Shown here: piece after piece, positions 31,185 to 40,271 of the stretch
How positions within the stretch are numbered: position 1 is the stretch's first letter
Layout: each line of letters begins with the position of its first letter
Notes under the pieces: generated by a model
Told to the model about the DNA's origin: nothing
Databases searched by the model: none
The model's input: only the letters and a program-made list of their open reading frames with translations
Made by a program: the position numbers and the translations under genes
IMG/VR virus record: IMGVR_UViG_3300030328_002965
Location: 1-42,749 of that record
DNA from: a virus
DNA: 42,749 nt
Strand: one strand, 5' to 3'

Positions 31185-32092
31185 TAAGTAATCCTCATAA
31201 ATCTATAATTAATTTCACCAGCACCACCAGTATTACCATTATTTTCTTTTCCACCGCCACCAGCACCTGCTCCTCTTAATCCCGCTGAACCTTGACCACC
31301 TGATCCGCCACCTGATCCGCCAGATACATTTCCATTATAAGAAGCACCACCAGTTGCACCACCAATACTACAGTTATCACTTCCACAATTAGGAGCAGTA
31401 CTTGCTCCTCCACTTGGTAATCCTTCTGCTCCAACACCTCCTTGATTAAATGCTCCAGCAGGACCACTATTTAAAGTTGTGATATTTATTCCATCAGTAG
31501 TAGTGCCTGTAGATAAAGAAGTTGAAATTGATGCAGTTCCAGCTGATCCAGAAGTTTGTGTAGCTAAAGGACCTTGAACATATCCACCAGAATATGATGA
31601 TCCTCCACCACCTCCTAAAGTAAATAAAGTTCCAGTAATTCCTCCAACAATTGAAGTATTTCCTCCATCACCCGCTGAAGCAGTATAATTAAAGCTAGAA
31701 TTAGACCCTGCGGATCCACCACTTCCTGTAGCAATCGTTAATGTTTCTCCACCAGTAAGACTAAATACTTTATCAGAAACATAACCACCAGAGCCACCTC
31801 CACGACCACCTTGTTCTCCACCACCTTTATCATAACCGAGACCATTCATTGATCCACCGCCACCACCTACAGCGTATTGTACATGAATAGCATTAGCTCC
31901 CGCAGGAACAGCTATACTTCCAGTAGCTGTAGAATAAGCTGTTGTGGTAAAAAGAGTAAAGACTTCTCTCCAAGTTCCACTGTCATTTATATAAACATTA
32001 TCAATAGTTTTATTAGTAAATGATGTTCCATCATGTACATATATATTATTTATTTCTCTCCAAGTTCCACTGTCATTAACGTATGTTGTCAT
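31184..32092 (-). CDS. Glycine-rich tail adhesin
   Basis: 302 residues. The N-terminus has a 30-residue repeat with the core NDSGTWRE (near residues 6 and 36). From about residue 75 onward the protein is a run of Gly-rich motifs (VGGGGGSMNG, KGGGEQGGRGGGSGGY, GGGGGSSYSGGYVQG, GGSGGGSGGQGSAG), as in polyglycine-sandwich adhesins such as phage S16 gp38 or glycine-rich fibre tips. Likely at the fibre tip, contacting the host surface. It ends next to the nozzle gene with TAATG. Confidence 0.65.
   Translation of the reverse strand: MTTYVNDSGTWREINNIYVHDGTSFTNKTIDNVYINDSGTWREVFTLFTTTAYSTATGSIAVPAGANAIHVQYAVGGGGGSMNGLGYDKGGGEQGGRGGGSGGYVSDKVFSLTGGETLTIATGSGGSAGSNSSFNYTASAGDGGNTSIVGGITGTLFTLGGGGGSSYSGGYVQGPLATQTSGSAGTASISTSLSTGTTTDGINITTLNSGPAGAFNQGGVGAEGLPSGGASTAPNCGSDNCSIGGATGGASYNGNVSGGSGGGSGGQGSAGLRGAGAGGGGKENNGNTGGAGEINYRFMRIT
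31964..32077. repeat. Two exact 24-base direct repeats, 90-base period
   Basis: The 24-base string TTCTCTCCAAGTTCCACTGT plus CATT occurs at 31964-31987 and again at 32054-32077 within the adhesin's 5' region, encoding the duplicated NDSGTWRE unit. The period of 90 bases equals 30 residues. This exactness in an otherwise diverged coding repeat suggests recent duplication or ongoing recombination. Confidence 0.85.
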
Positions 32093-32097
32093 AGTTA

Positions 32098-32880
32098 TTA
32101 AGAATATTTATACCAAATATCACCATTGCTTCCACCACTTGGACCAGAAGAACTTAATGTTCTTGTTCCAAATGCATTTTTACCCGCATTATCTACTTTA
32201 GCAAAAGCTATTTGATCATCATCTAAAGTTAAAGTTTTCCCTGATACATCAACATTTGAAGTCGTAGTATGAGCTGAAATATTTCCAGTAACATTAACAT
32301 TGGTAGTAACATTAGCATTTGCATTAAAAATAGCATCTTCAGTTACAGTAAGTTTTTTACTCACAGTTGCATTAGCTGACATAGCAACATTTCCTACTAA
32401 TGTAGATACTCCATCCACTTGTAAAGTTCCTTTAGATAATATTGAATTTGTTGCAGCAAATAAATCTTTTACTCTATCTCCATCTTGAACATAAGCAATA
32501 GTATGTGCTCCTTGAGTTAAAGTTATATTATTAGCAGCGTGCCCTGTTGGAGCTACTTGTAATGTATAAGCTCCTGAAGTATTATTAAATAATATATACT
32601 CTCTTTCTATTGCTGGTAAAAAAACATAAATATTACCTGATAATGCTCCATTCATATCAATAATTGCATTACCAGCTTCATTTGTTGTTTCTACATCAGG
32701 GTCTCTATTAGCTGTAGTTAAAGTAACATTAGCACTACCAGATACTGATTTACTTAAATAACCTCCTATTGATGCGTCTATTACTTTTAAATTATCGTTT
32801 GTGTTATTTCCCCAAGTACCAGAATTGGCACCGGCTTCCATAACTTCCATTTTTAGTCTTGCGGTGTATGTTGATGCCAT
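32098..32880 (-). CDS. Tail fibre protein
   Basis: 260 residues. The N-terminus MASTYTARLKMEVMEAGANS with GTWGNNTNDNLKVIDASIGG is the phage fibre attachment pattern found in many marine phages. The middle is a beta region with the Asn/Thr/Val-rich repeat zone (DAIFNANANVTTNVNVTGNI) typical of trimeric fibre shafts. The end SGGSNGDIWYKYS matches the GDIWYK tail-fibre terminus seen in many phages. Structural, probably trimeric. Confidence 0.75.
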   Translation of the reverse strand: MASTYTARLKMEVMEAGANSGTWGNNTNDNLKVIDASIGGYLSKSVSGSANVTLTTANRDPDVETTNEAGNAIIDMNGALSGNIYVFLPAIEREYILFNNTSGAYTLQVAPTGHAANNITLTQGAHTIAYVQDGDRVKDLFAATNSILSKGTLQVDGVSTLVGNVAMSANATVSKKLTVTEDAIFNANANVTTNVNVTGNISAHTTTSNVDVSGKTLTLDDDQIAFAKVDNAGKNAFGTRTLSSSGPSGGSNGDIWYKYS

Positions 32881-32891
32881 TTTATTTATCC

Positions 32892-33662
32892 TTAATTTAT
32901 TTTAGTCCAAGTATTTGTCGTTGCAGCGTTAACATTACTCCATGTATTACCGCTGTTTGCGTTCACATTCGTCCAAGTATTAGTTGCACCTGGTACAACT
33001 GGATCCCAGAAAATTAATGAACTAACTCGTATATTAGCAGAATTTCCAGAAATTGACAGTATTTGATCAGTATTTATTGAAACATTACCAGTTAAAGGTT
33101 CTATACTTTGACCTTCAGCGATAAGATACATACTAGTAGACATATCAACATCACCTACATTAATAGCAATATTTCTTCCTGTAGGAACAAGGGTTACTCC
33201 TCCTTTAACTCTTAATACTCCACCATTAGTAGTAGTTAATTGTTCTCCGGTAACTGGAATAAGAACTCCTATTCCCGCAGTTGCATCACCTTCATTAATA
33301 GTAATTGGTAAACTAGGACTAACTATTTTTTGATCAGTGTTTATTAAGAAAGTTTGAGAAGCAGATATATTCATGTTCTCTCCTTGAAGAACAATAGCAT
33401 GATCTGTATTTGCAGTTATATTACCTTCACTAATAGTTAATTCTTGACCATCAGGAATAATAAGTGCTCCGCCATTAACATAAGCGAGATTATTAGCTCT
33501 AATAGTTAATTCTTGACCATCAGCAGTTAATATAGTACCTGCTTTTGGAATAAGATTTCCATCACTTATAGTTAATTCTTGACCACCAACTAAAAATTCT
33601 ATTGACTGAGACCCTGTCGCTGAAAACGGTGCTTCAGCAAAAGCAGTAGAGCCAAATAACAT
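32892..33662 (-). CDS. Repeat-rich fibre protein, beta-solenoid-like
   Basis: 256 residues. About nine units of roughly 20-24 residues carry the core GQELTIS-x-GN (for example GGQELTISDGNL, DGQELTIRANNL, DGQELTISEGNI, QGENMNISASQT, EGQSIEPLTGNV), suggesting a beta-solenoid or beta-prism shaft. The C-terminus has three short repeats NTWTNVN, NTWSNVN and NTWTKIN. Not recognised as a named family. It lies between the tail fibre and the triplicated adhesin cassettes. Confidence 0.6.
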   Translation of the reverse strand: MLFGSTAFAEAPFSATGSQSIEFLVGGQELTISDGNLIPKAGTILTADGQELTIRANNLAYVNGGALIIPDGQELTISEGNITANTDHAIVLQGENMNISASQTFLINTDQKIVSPSLPITINEGDATAGIGVLIPVTGEQLTTTNGGVLRVKGGVTLVPTGRNIAINVGDVDMSTSMYLIAEGQSIEPLTGNVSINTDQILSISGNSANIRVSSLIFWDPVVPGATNTWTNVNANSGNTWSNVNAATTNTWTKIN

Positions 33663-33665
33663 ATT

Positions 33666-34760
33666 TTATCTTGCTGTTACTGGTACACCTGATGAAGAAA
33701 CAAAGGGATGTTCTGCCCAAGCCCAATATACAAAATCGTCACCATCTGTATTAGCTCCACCAGTATCTCTTACAGTAAAACCATTGGAACAAAAATCATA
33801 ACTATTTTGTGAAAATTCTACTGCGTTTTCATTTGCGTTTAAACCTAGATTAACTACATTTCTTGGATTTCTTTGGTTGTCATTCATTCTCCAGTTTCCT
33901 GAAGCACTAATATTTTTATTAAAAACAAAAGCAGGTTTAAATCCAGTGTAACAAAAAGGACCGTTTGCACTTCCATTACCAGTATATCTGCCAAAAGCCG
34001 AATATCCTTTTACTTCTGCCCAACAAAACATTAAATAAGCATTACCGTTACCATTTACTTGAGCGTCATTACCTAATGTAATTACACTAGAAGTTGGTTG
34101 TGTACTATTAAAAAAACCTGCATATTTACCATCATTATTACTAGCATCACTGTTTAATCTTAATGTGCTAGTAGAATCATGATGATGCCACACAGCCCAA
34201 TCATCTGCTGTATTTCTTACTTTTATAAATATAGCTGCAGGTTTTACGCCAAGACCATGGCCTATGGTTGCTCCTGCACTACCATTTCCTGTGTATAAAC
34301 CCATTGTAAACTTACTTGTTGAATTTGTAGATGCATTGATTGTTGTACTGCCATCAGTATTATTAGAAGTAGAGTTAGTTCCATTCCAAGTCCAACCCAC
34401 ATAATTATATGAAACTCCTTGGTTTACATAATTAGCACTACTTGAACCGGCAACAACAGAAAAACTTGTAGCAGTTGTACCACCAACATATCCATTAGCA
34501 GGTGTATTATGAGCACTTGTATCGCCTTCTTGAACGTTAGAGTTAGGAACTAATTCTTTATTACTTCCAAATCCTTCTGCTTCATTCCATAAATAATGTG
34601 ATCTGCCAGAAAAATTTCTTGCTTTAACCCAAACCATACCAGGTCTAAATGAAGTTGTAATATTTCTTGAAAAACCAGCGCCATCTGCAGGTACCCAATT
34701 ACCTGTCCATAATGCAGTTTCAAATTGTGATGATCCTTTATTAATTGTTGTATATGCCAT
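33666..34760 (-). CDS. Receptor-binding-type protein, DUF7483-like, cassette copy 1
   Basis: 364 residues. It starts MAYTTINKGSSQFETALWTG and repeats the family pattern twice: MVWVKARNF...HYLWNEAEGF, then TIGHGLGVKPAAIFIKVRN...WAVWHH, and finally FCYTGFKPAFVFNKNISASG...YWAWAEHPFVSS. The same order occurs in the paralogues at 36918-37982 and 40272-41324. Phage proteins of this type (I recall them as DUF7483) are beta-rich virion adhesins. This copy is the most diverged, with an extra section after ELVPNSN. Confidence 0.7.
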   Translation of the reverse strand: MAYTTINKGSSQFETALWTGNWVPADGAGFSRNITTSFRPGMVWVKARNFSGRSHYLWNEAEGFGSNKELVPNSNVQEGDTSAHNTPANGYVGGTTATSFSVVAGSSSANYVNQGVSYNYVGWTWNGTNSTSNNTDGSTTINASTNSTSKFTMGLYTGNGSAGATIGHGLGVKPAAIFIKVRNTADDWAVWHHHDSTSTLRLNSDASNNDGKYAGFFNSTQPTSSVITLGNDAQVNGNGNAYLMFCWAEVKGYSAFGRYTGNGSANGPFCYTGFKPAFVFNKNISASGNWRMNDNQRNPRNVVNLGLNANENAVEFSQNSYDFCSNGFTVRDTGGANTDGDDFVYWAWAEHPFVSSSGVPVTAR

Positions 34761-34766
34761 AATATT

Positions 34767-36089
34767 TTATCCGTATTGTCCTAAATTCTTACTACATAAC
34801 GCATAGTACCCTGTTGGTACAGTGTATTCGAAACTTCCATGACCATTAGCATCTGATTGAGCTGCGTCAGCAAGAGTAAAAGGAGGATTTCCAAAATTCC
34901 ATTCTCCAGTTCCTGCTTGTGAAGAAGAAGCATATGTACAAAAAACATAAGGATCATTTAATGTTTCAGTTAAATTTTGAGAAACAACTTCACTTCCATT
35001 TTTATAAAATTTTACATTTTTTGTGCCACTTGCTAAATCTAAAGCTATTCCTACAATATCATTTTGTGCTAAAGTAAAACCTTGGCTACCTGAATTACTT
35101 CCATTAACATAAAGATTACCTTCTCTATTTATTCCATAACTATCTGTAACTTGACCGGGATAATTATTAACATTACGTTGTGCTACATCAGTATAACCTT
35201 GCGCTATTCCTATCATTGGATTGTAAGTATTTGTATTTGTAATTTTCATTTCACAATACCATTTTCCATCATACACCCCAAATGAACTAACTGAATTGTA
35301 ATAACCACTAAAGACAAGTGCTCCTTTAGACATAGTGACACCTGTTCCTGCAACAGGATTCATAGTAGAAAAATTATTTGCAGGTCCATCTTTTGTATTA
35401 GCATTAGTTCCTAAATTAGTTGTGGCAAAATGATTAGTATTACCAGAACTATCTGCACCAAAACCACTCGCATCAGCAGAAGCTCCTGTTCCTATAAAGT
35501 CTAATTTAAAACCATTAGTTCCATATGTAACAGAAGGAGTAGAATTAGGTATCCAAATACCATCAGCATTTGTTGAACCAAACGTACTAGCTGCATATTG
35601 TGTTGCATTAGCAAAAATAAATTGAGATAAATAACCACCAAATCCTAAACTATTACCTGTTTTAGCTCCTATAACATGTTGTTGATCTTTACTAAATTGA
35701 GTATCTACGTTTTGATTCCATGCTCCAACTGTACTAGTTTGTAAAGTACCATTTACATAAATTTTTAATCCATTACTTCCAGAAGCTTCAGTTGTATCAC
35801 AAGCTACTACAATATGATACCAAGCAGACGGATCTCTAAAATACATAGAAGTGTAAACATTAAATCCATTATTAGCACTTGCACTGACGGCATTAAAACA
35901 TTGTAATACATAATCATCTCCACTTCCTCTTAAAGAAATTCCAGTTTGATTATCTGCATCAGTTTGTGCATGCATTATATATTGATCATTTCCTGTTACT
36001 ATGATTGATTTTTTTACCCAAAAAGAAACGGTCCATACATCTAAATTTCCACTTGAACCAAATGTTTTTGTTAAATAAGTCTGTGCCAT
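34767..36089 (-). CDS. LamG + SPRY adhesin, cassette copy 1
   Basis: 440 residues. The N-terminal LamG/concanavalin-like half shows WTVSFWVKKS, RDPSAWYHIVVACDTTE and LKIYVNGTLQ. A linker (SSGNTNHFATTNLGTNANTK, NNFSTMNP) leads to a SPRY-like half (GKWYCEMKITN, GINREGNLYVNGS, DIVGIALDLASGTKNVKFYK). The end SFEYTVPTGYYALCSKNL is shared with both paralogues. Such proteins bind carbohydrate or protein surfaces; here it is likely a fibre tip or decoration. TAATG joins it to the TIG gene above. Confidence 0.75.
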   Translation of the reverse strand: MAQTYLTKTFGSSGNLDVWTVSFWVKKSIIVTGNDQYIMHAQTDADNQTGISLRGSGDDYVLQCFNAVSASANNGFNVYTSMYFRDPSAWYHIVVACDTTEASGSNGLKIYVNGTLQTSTVGAWNQNVDTQFSKDQQHVIGAKTGNSLGFGGYLSQFIFANATQYAASTFGSTNADGIWIPNSTPSVTYGTNGFKLDFIGTGASADASGFGADSSGNTNHFATTNLGTNANTKDGPANNFSTMNPVAGTGVTMSKGALVFSGYYNSVSSFGVYDGKWYCEMKITNTNTYNPMIGIAQGYTDVAQRNVNNYPGQVTDSYGINREGNLYVNGSNSGSQGFTLAQNDIVGIALDLASGTKNVKFYKNGSEVVSQNLTETLNDPYVFCTYASSSQAGTGEWNFGNPPFTLADAAQSDANGHGSFEYTVPTGYYALCSKNLGQYG

Positions 36090-36916
36090 TATGTATCAAA
36101 CCTTCCTGAATTATCTAATTCATAACTAGATGTTAGTGTAAAGTTTCTATCGCTTGTTTGTCCTTGCGCATCTGTAGCTCTTAAAGTAAAACTATAAGTA
36201 GTTGCAGATGTAGCACTTCCACCAAAATCACTAGTAGTTATAACACCTGTAGATGAATTTAGCGAGCAATTTGCTTGTGATGCGTTAGTTAAAACATTAG
36301 TAGTTTCTGAATAAACAATAGTATCTCCAGTAGCAGCTACAGTAGCAACTGTTCCTGAGAAATTTCCTGCAATAGTTCCAAGTGACCCTGCGCCAGTAGT
36401 CCATGCAGGTGCGTCTGATACTGTAAGTAAAGCACTACTTGATCGTACTGCGTTACCATCATTATTTTCCACTCTAATATAATACGAGCCATCTACTGGT
36501 AAAGTGAAGTTAGCGGTAATTGATGTTGCGCTTGTAAAAGTAACTGAATTAGCTGGAGTGATTGCTCCAGTTGAAGATATAGCATCAACATAGGGAACTG
36601 ATATATAATTAGTTCCAGTAATAACTACATCGGCTGCTGTATTTTCAATAACAGTTGGTAAAATACTTGAAATAGTAGGTTTAGTTTCTGCGGGTAAATT
36701 AGTTAAATTAGCTCCTGATACAGCTGGTAAAGTAGCAGGGAATCGTGCGTCAGGAACAGTTCCTGATCCAAGATTTGTTGCGTTAAGCGCAGTTAAACTT
36801 GCGCCTGAACCCGATAATGTAGCACCAGCAGTTATAGTAATTGTATCACCGGATTCACCAATTGTAATTGTTGACCCTGTATATTTTTTTATCGTGTTTA
36901 CTTTTACTTCTGACAT
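36089..36916 (-). CDS. TIG/Ig-repeat fibre protein, cassette copy 1
   Basis: 275 residues. The N-terminal fibre segment (MSEVKVNTIKKYTGSTITIG; GTVPDARFPATLPAVSGANL) is shared with paralogue 2. Residues about 80-165 form an IPT/TIG-like domain (ETKPTISSILPTVIENTAAD; YYIRVENNDGNAVRSSSALL) and the C-terminal quarter a cadherin-like Ig repeat (TYSFTLRATDAQGQTSDRNF). It should be an elongated surface-binding virion protein. This copy has one PDARFPATLPA unit; paralogue 2 has two. Confidence 0.7.
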   Translation of the reverse strand: MSEVKVNTIKKYTGSTITIGESGDTITITAGATLSGSGASLTALNATNLGSGTVPDARFPATLPAVSGANLTNLPAETKPTISSILPTVIENTAADVVITGTNYISVPYVDAISSTGAITPANSVTFTSATSITANFTLPVDGSYYIRVENNDGNAVRSSSALLTVSDAPAWTTGAGSLGTIAGNFSGTVATVAATGDTIVYSETTNVLTNASQANCSLNSSTGVITTSDFGGSATSATTYSFTLRATDAQGQTSDRNFTLTSSYELDNSGRFDT

Positions 36917-36917
36917 T

Positions 36918-37982
36918 TTATTTTGTTCCTACCCTAGTTGTAGCGCAAACAGTGTTTGATGCTACAAGGGGTTGTTGAGCGAATGCTAGATAAATATAAT
37001 CCGAACCATCTCCACCACCAAAACCACCTGATGTGCTTCTTATTTTAAAACCAGTAGAAGTAATATCTAAAATATCAGCGTCAGTTCCTTCACCAGAATT
37101 TGTATTAGCTCTTAAATCTTGGTTGTTTGAATTATACCCTTCTCTTTTAATGTCAAATATTCCCCAGTTAGCACCCGAGTTATCTGATGATTTTTTCATC
37201 ATTATATATGCGGGTTTAAAACCACAATAAATAAAAGCCCCATCAGTAGCATCTCCAGTTCCTTTAAAAATTGAACATCTACTAAATCCTTTTATATTAG
37301 CAAAACAATAAGCTACCATAGTACCGCCATTTGTTTTAGAGTTTGTTCCTACAGAAAAAACACTAGATGTAGGAGAAGTATCTTGATACCAAGAACTTGC
37401 TGTATTAAAAGCATCTGTTAAATTTAAATACATACCTCCACTATTACCTAAAATAGAATGATAAGTAGTCCAGTTTGAAGTGTCTGTATAATTTTTAAAA
37501 AAAATACAATCAGGAGCCACACCTAAACCATGTCCAACAGTTGCATTTGATGTTGTTCCAGTCCATTTAACTATACTAAATCCAGGAGTTGTATTAGTTT
37601 GAACAGTAGAAGTAATAGACCCATCACTGTTAGACGCAGTAGTACCTCCATTACATTTCCATTGCCATGCAGCATACGTATTACCATTATCATTATAGTT
37701 TCCGTTATCTCCTAAAGAAAAACCATCTGAATTAAAAGCTGTGGATCCATTTGTATCATTATACTGAGTTGTATCTTCATTAGATTCGATAGTGTAAGTA
37801 ACTCCCCTCGTACTATCCGTTAGTTTATGATCTTCTCCTGCTCCTGTTCTACCTTTTACCCAAAGAAAGTCAGGCTGTAAATTTGAATTACCATCATTGG
37901 TAATGGATTGTGTACTCCCATTTCCTGTATAAAGAGCTGTTTGAAAATATGCTGAGGGATCGTTTATTGTTGTAAAGGCCAT
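36918..37982 (-). CDS. Receptor-binding-type protein, DUF7483-like, cassette copy 2
   Basis: 354 residues. Same plan as copies 1 and 3: MAFTTINDPSAYFQTALYTG, then DFLWVKGRTGAGEDHKLTD, AWQWKCNGGTTASNSDGSIT, VGHGLGVAPDCIFFKN, and FIYCGFKPAYIMMKKSSD...YIYLAFAQQPLVAS. It is closer to copy 3 (shared ANGGTTSSNSDGSVT-type segment) than to copy 1. Three bases separate it from the LamG+SPRY copy 2. Structural adhesin by analogy; not an enzyme. Confidence 0.7.
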   Translation of the reverse strand: MAFTTINDPSAYFQTALYTGNGSTQSITNDGNSNLQPDFLWVKGRTGAGEDHKLTDSTRGVTYTIESNEDTTQYNDTNGSTAFNSDGFSLGDNGNYNDNGNTYAAWQWKCNGGTTASNSDGSITSTVQTNTTPGFSIVKWTGTTSNATVGHGLGVAPDCIFFKNYTDTSNWTTYHSILGNSGGMYLNLTDAFNTASSWYQDTSPTSSVFSVGTNSKTNGGTMVAYCFANIKGFSRCSIFKGTGDATDGAFIYCGFKPAYIMMKKSSDNSGANWGIFDIKREGYNSNNQDLRANTNSGEGTDADILDITSTGFKIRSTSGGFGGGDGSDYIYLAFAQQPLVASNTVCATTRVGTK

Positions 37983-37985
37983 ATC

Positions 37986-39362
37986 TTATCCATAAGTGTT
38001 AATGTTTCTTGTGCAAATTGCATAATACCCTGATGGTACTGTATATTTAAATTTACCATATCCGTTAGCGTCTGCATAACCATTGCCGCTGTTTTCTGTA
38101 ATACTAACAATAGGATTTCCAAAATTCCAATCTGTTCTTCCAGATGTAGCTGTAGTATCATCAAAATGTATAGGAGAATAAAAATAATTGCTTAATAAAG
38201 GAGCGTGATTACCTGCATCACTCGGGCTCGTAGCTGGATTTGGTGTTGGATCTCCTTGCCATGTTCCATTTTTTCCAAAGTATGCTCTTTTATTATCCAT
38301 ATCTAAAGAACACATTATAGTATCTCCACTTGTATAACTATCTATTCCTGTAGTTTTAGTTACTTGTGATCCTTCTTTTCTCCATCTAATTTCTCCACTT
38401 GGAGTATATTGTATTATATTGTAAGGAGCCGCAGCAAAAGTAGCACTAATAGGATCATCTGTTGTAAGTAAACCCATACTTCCTGTATTAGCTTCTACTC
38501 TCATTTCAAAATACCATTTACCTTTCATAACTCCTAGACATCCTCTTGCTCTTTGTTCTGCATTTGTTGATGTACCTGCATCTACTCTAAGCCCACTTTT
38601 AGTTACTGTGACATTGTCTGTTCCAACATCAAGTCGGTTCATAGTAGAAAAATTATTACTTGGGGTATCCATAGCTTGAAAATTATTTCCAGGGGGATTT
38701 GTGATTGTAAAAGTATTAGTATTTCCGCTTGAATCAGTTCCCATAGCCCCTGCGTTTTCAAATTGTAAATAAGAACCATTATTGCCATATGTAAGACCAC
38801 TTATAGTTTTTGGTTTCCATATTCCTGTCGTAGAATCAGTTTCTCCAAAATCACTGGCTGCATATTGGGTTCCATCAATAAATACAAATTCAGCTAAATA
38901 CCCATTCATTCCTCCATACCATGAACCATTATTATCTGCTCCTGCCCATCTTTGTACTCCTCCTGATTCAGCCCAACCCCAATCTTCATTTAAGGAAGGT
39001 TCATCAGGGGTGGCATTAAATATCGTTTGAAGTTGTCCATTAAGATAGAATTTTATTCTATTATCAGCACTTGCTTGACTTGTATCAATTGCCATAACTA
39101 CATGTGTCCATGCAGCAGGATCTCTTATTTGTTCCGCTGCTCTAGCATCAACGGATCCAAACCAATTTGTATAACCAAAGCATCCATTTCCATTACGGCT
39201 GATTCCCATCCAATTACTATTACTAGGACTTCCTTTAAATCCATTCCAAAAATATCTAGTGCTACCATCTCCAGCGCCGGAATCTTTAACCCAAAAACTA
39301 ATTGTACATTTTTTTGTACTTGTTGGAGTACCGTTTGTTCTATCTATCTGTGTATCTGCCAT
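37986..39362 (-). CDS. LamG + SPRY adhesin, cassette copy 2
   Basis: 458 residues, the longest of the three. LamG half: CTISFWVKDSG, IRDPAAWTHVVMAIDTSQAS, IKFYLNGQLQTIF, YLAEFVFIDGTQYAASDFGE. SPRY half: GKWYFEMRVEANTGS, SGEIRWRKEGSQVTKTTGI, GDTIMCSLDMDNKRAYFGKN. The ending KFKYTVPSGYYAICTRNINT is the shared tail. It is the best intact reference for judging the damaged copy 3. TAATG coupling with TIG copy 2 shows the cassette is translated as a unit. Confidence 0.75.
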   Translation of the reverse strand: MADTQIDRTNGTPTSTKKCTISFWVKDSGAGDGSTRYFWNGFKGSPSNSNWMGISRNGNGCFGYTNWFGSVDARAAEQIRDPAAWTHVVMAIDTSQASADNRIKFYLNGQLQTIFNATPDEPSLNEDWGWAESGGVQRWAGADNNGSWYGGMNGYLAEFVFIDGTQYAASDFGETDSTTGIWKPKTISGLTYGNNGSYLQFENAGAMGTDSSGNTNTFTITNPPGNNFQAMDTPSNNFSTMNRLDVGTDNVTVTKSGLRVDAGTSTNAEQRARGCLGVMKGKWYFEMRVEANTGSMGLLTTDDPISATFAAAPYNIIQYTPSGEIRWRKEGSQVTKTTGIDSYTSGDTIMCSLDMDNKRAYFGKNGTWQGDPTPNPATSPSDAGNHAPLLSNYFYSPIHFDDTTATSGRTDWNFGNPIVSITENSGNGYADANGYGKFKYTVPSGYYAICTRNINTYG

Positions 39363-40270
39363 TACTGTTCTAACCTCGCTGAGTTGTTTATACCAAGAGT
39401 TATTGCTATTGAAAAGGCTCTATCTGCAGTTTGACCTTGAGCATCTGTTGCTGTTATCGTAAAGTTATAAGTTGTAGGTTGAGTAGCTCCTGATTCTGTT
39501 CCTGTAATAGTTGCATTTGTTGCTGCAGTGTTCAATGTTAAACCTCCTGGTAACGCTCCAGAAGTTCTAGCAAAAGATGTTGCGTCTGTACAGGTAATTG
39601 TAATAGTTCCAACACTAGCTCCCGCTTCAAAAGTTCCAAGACTACCTGCCCCTGTTACCCATGCAGGAACATCTGAAACTGTAAGAATAGCTGTTCCACT
39701 ACGAACTGCATTACCATCATTGTTTTCTACTCTAAGAAAATAAGTACCATCTACTGCTAATGTAAAAGTAGCTACAATAGAAGTAGCTCCTGAAAAAGCA
39801 ACTGAATCTGCTTGAATAATTGCTCCTGTGCTAGAATTAATAGCATCAACATAAGGAGTATTAACAAAATTAGTTCCTGTTATAGTAATTGCTGTTTGTG
39901 CATTTGTAACAACTGAAGGAGTAATACTACTAATTGTTGGTTTAGTTTCTGCTGGTAAATTAGTTAAATTAGCTCCTGAAATTGCAGGAAGTGTTGCTGG
40001 AAATCTAGCATCTGGTAATGTACCAGAAGTTAATTGAGTTGCATTAAGTGCAGTTAAATTAAGTCCCGATGCTGCAGGCAATGTAGCTGGAAAACGAGCA
40101 TCTGGAACTGTTCCCGAGGTAAGTTGTGTTGCATTAAGTGAAGTTAAACTTGCTCCTGATCCTGACCATGTAACTCCAGCTGAAATTGTAATAGTATCAC
40201 CTGAACTTCCAAAAGTAATGGTAGTCCCTGATTGAGGTTGAATAGAATTTACTTTAAGAATAGATGTCAT
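39362..40270 (-). CDS. TIG/Ig-repeat fibre protein, cassette copy 2
   Basis: 302 residues. After MTSILKVNSIQPQSGTTITF come two 30-residue repeats containing LNATQLTSGT-x-PDARFPAT. An IPT/TIG-like domain follows (ETKPTISSITPSVVTNAQTA; YFLRVENNDGNAVRSGTAIL), then a He_PIG-like Ig domain near the C-terminus (ALPGGLTLNTAATNATITGT; YNFTITATDAQGQTADRAFS). It likely forms a rod that presents the LamG+SPRY or DUF7483-like partner. The C-terminus agrees closely with the partial copy 3. Confidence 0.72.
   Translation of the reverse strand: MTSILKVNSIQPQSGTTITFGSSGDTITISAGVTWSGSGASLTSLNATQLTSGTVPDARFPATLPAASGLNLTALNATQLTSGTLPDARFPATLPAISGANLTNLPAETKPTISSITPSVVTNAQTAITITGTNFVNTPYVDAINSSTGAIIQADSVAFSGATSIVATFTLAVDGTYFLRVENNDGNAVRSGTAILTVSDVPAWVTGAGSLGTFEAGASVGTITITCTDATSFARTSGALPGGLTLNTAATNATITGTESGATQPTTYNFTITATDAQGQTADRAFSIAITLGINNSARLEQ
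39965..40144. repeat. Two 90-base coding repeats in TIG copy 2
   Basis: Residues 43-72 and 73-102 of the TIG copy 2 protein are a tandem duplication with the core LNATQLTSGT-(V/L)-PDARFPATLPA and only a few substitutions. Copy 1 carries a single unit. This is direct evidence of in-frame repeat expansion in the shaft region. Confidence 0.85.
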
Positions 40271-40271
40271 T

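Noticed and set aside
31276-31467. Minus-strand alternative frame within the glycine-rich adhesin
   Set aside because: Gly-rich codons give long open alternative frames; the product is low-complexity Val/Leu/Glu with no translation signal.
37964-38164. Minus-strand frame covering the 3' end of LamG+SPRY copy 2
   Set aside because: It overlaps a well-supported gene in another frame and has no paralogue in copies 1 or 3.
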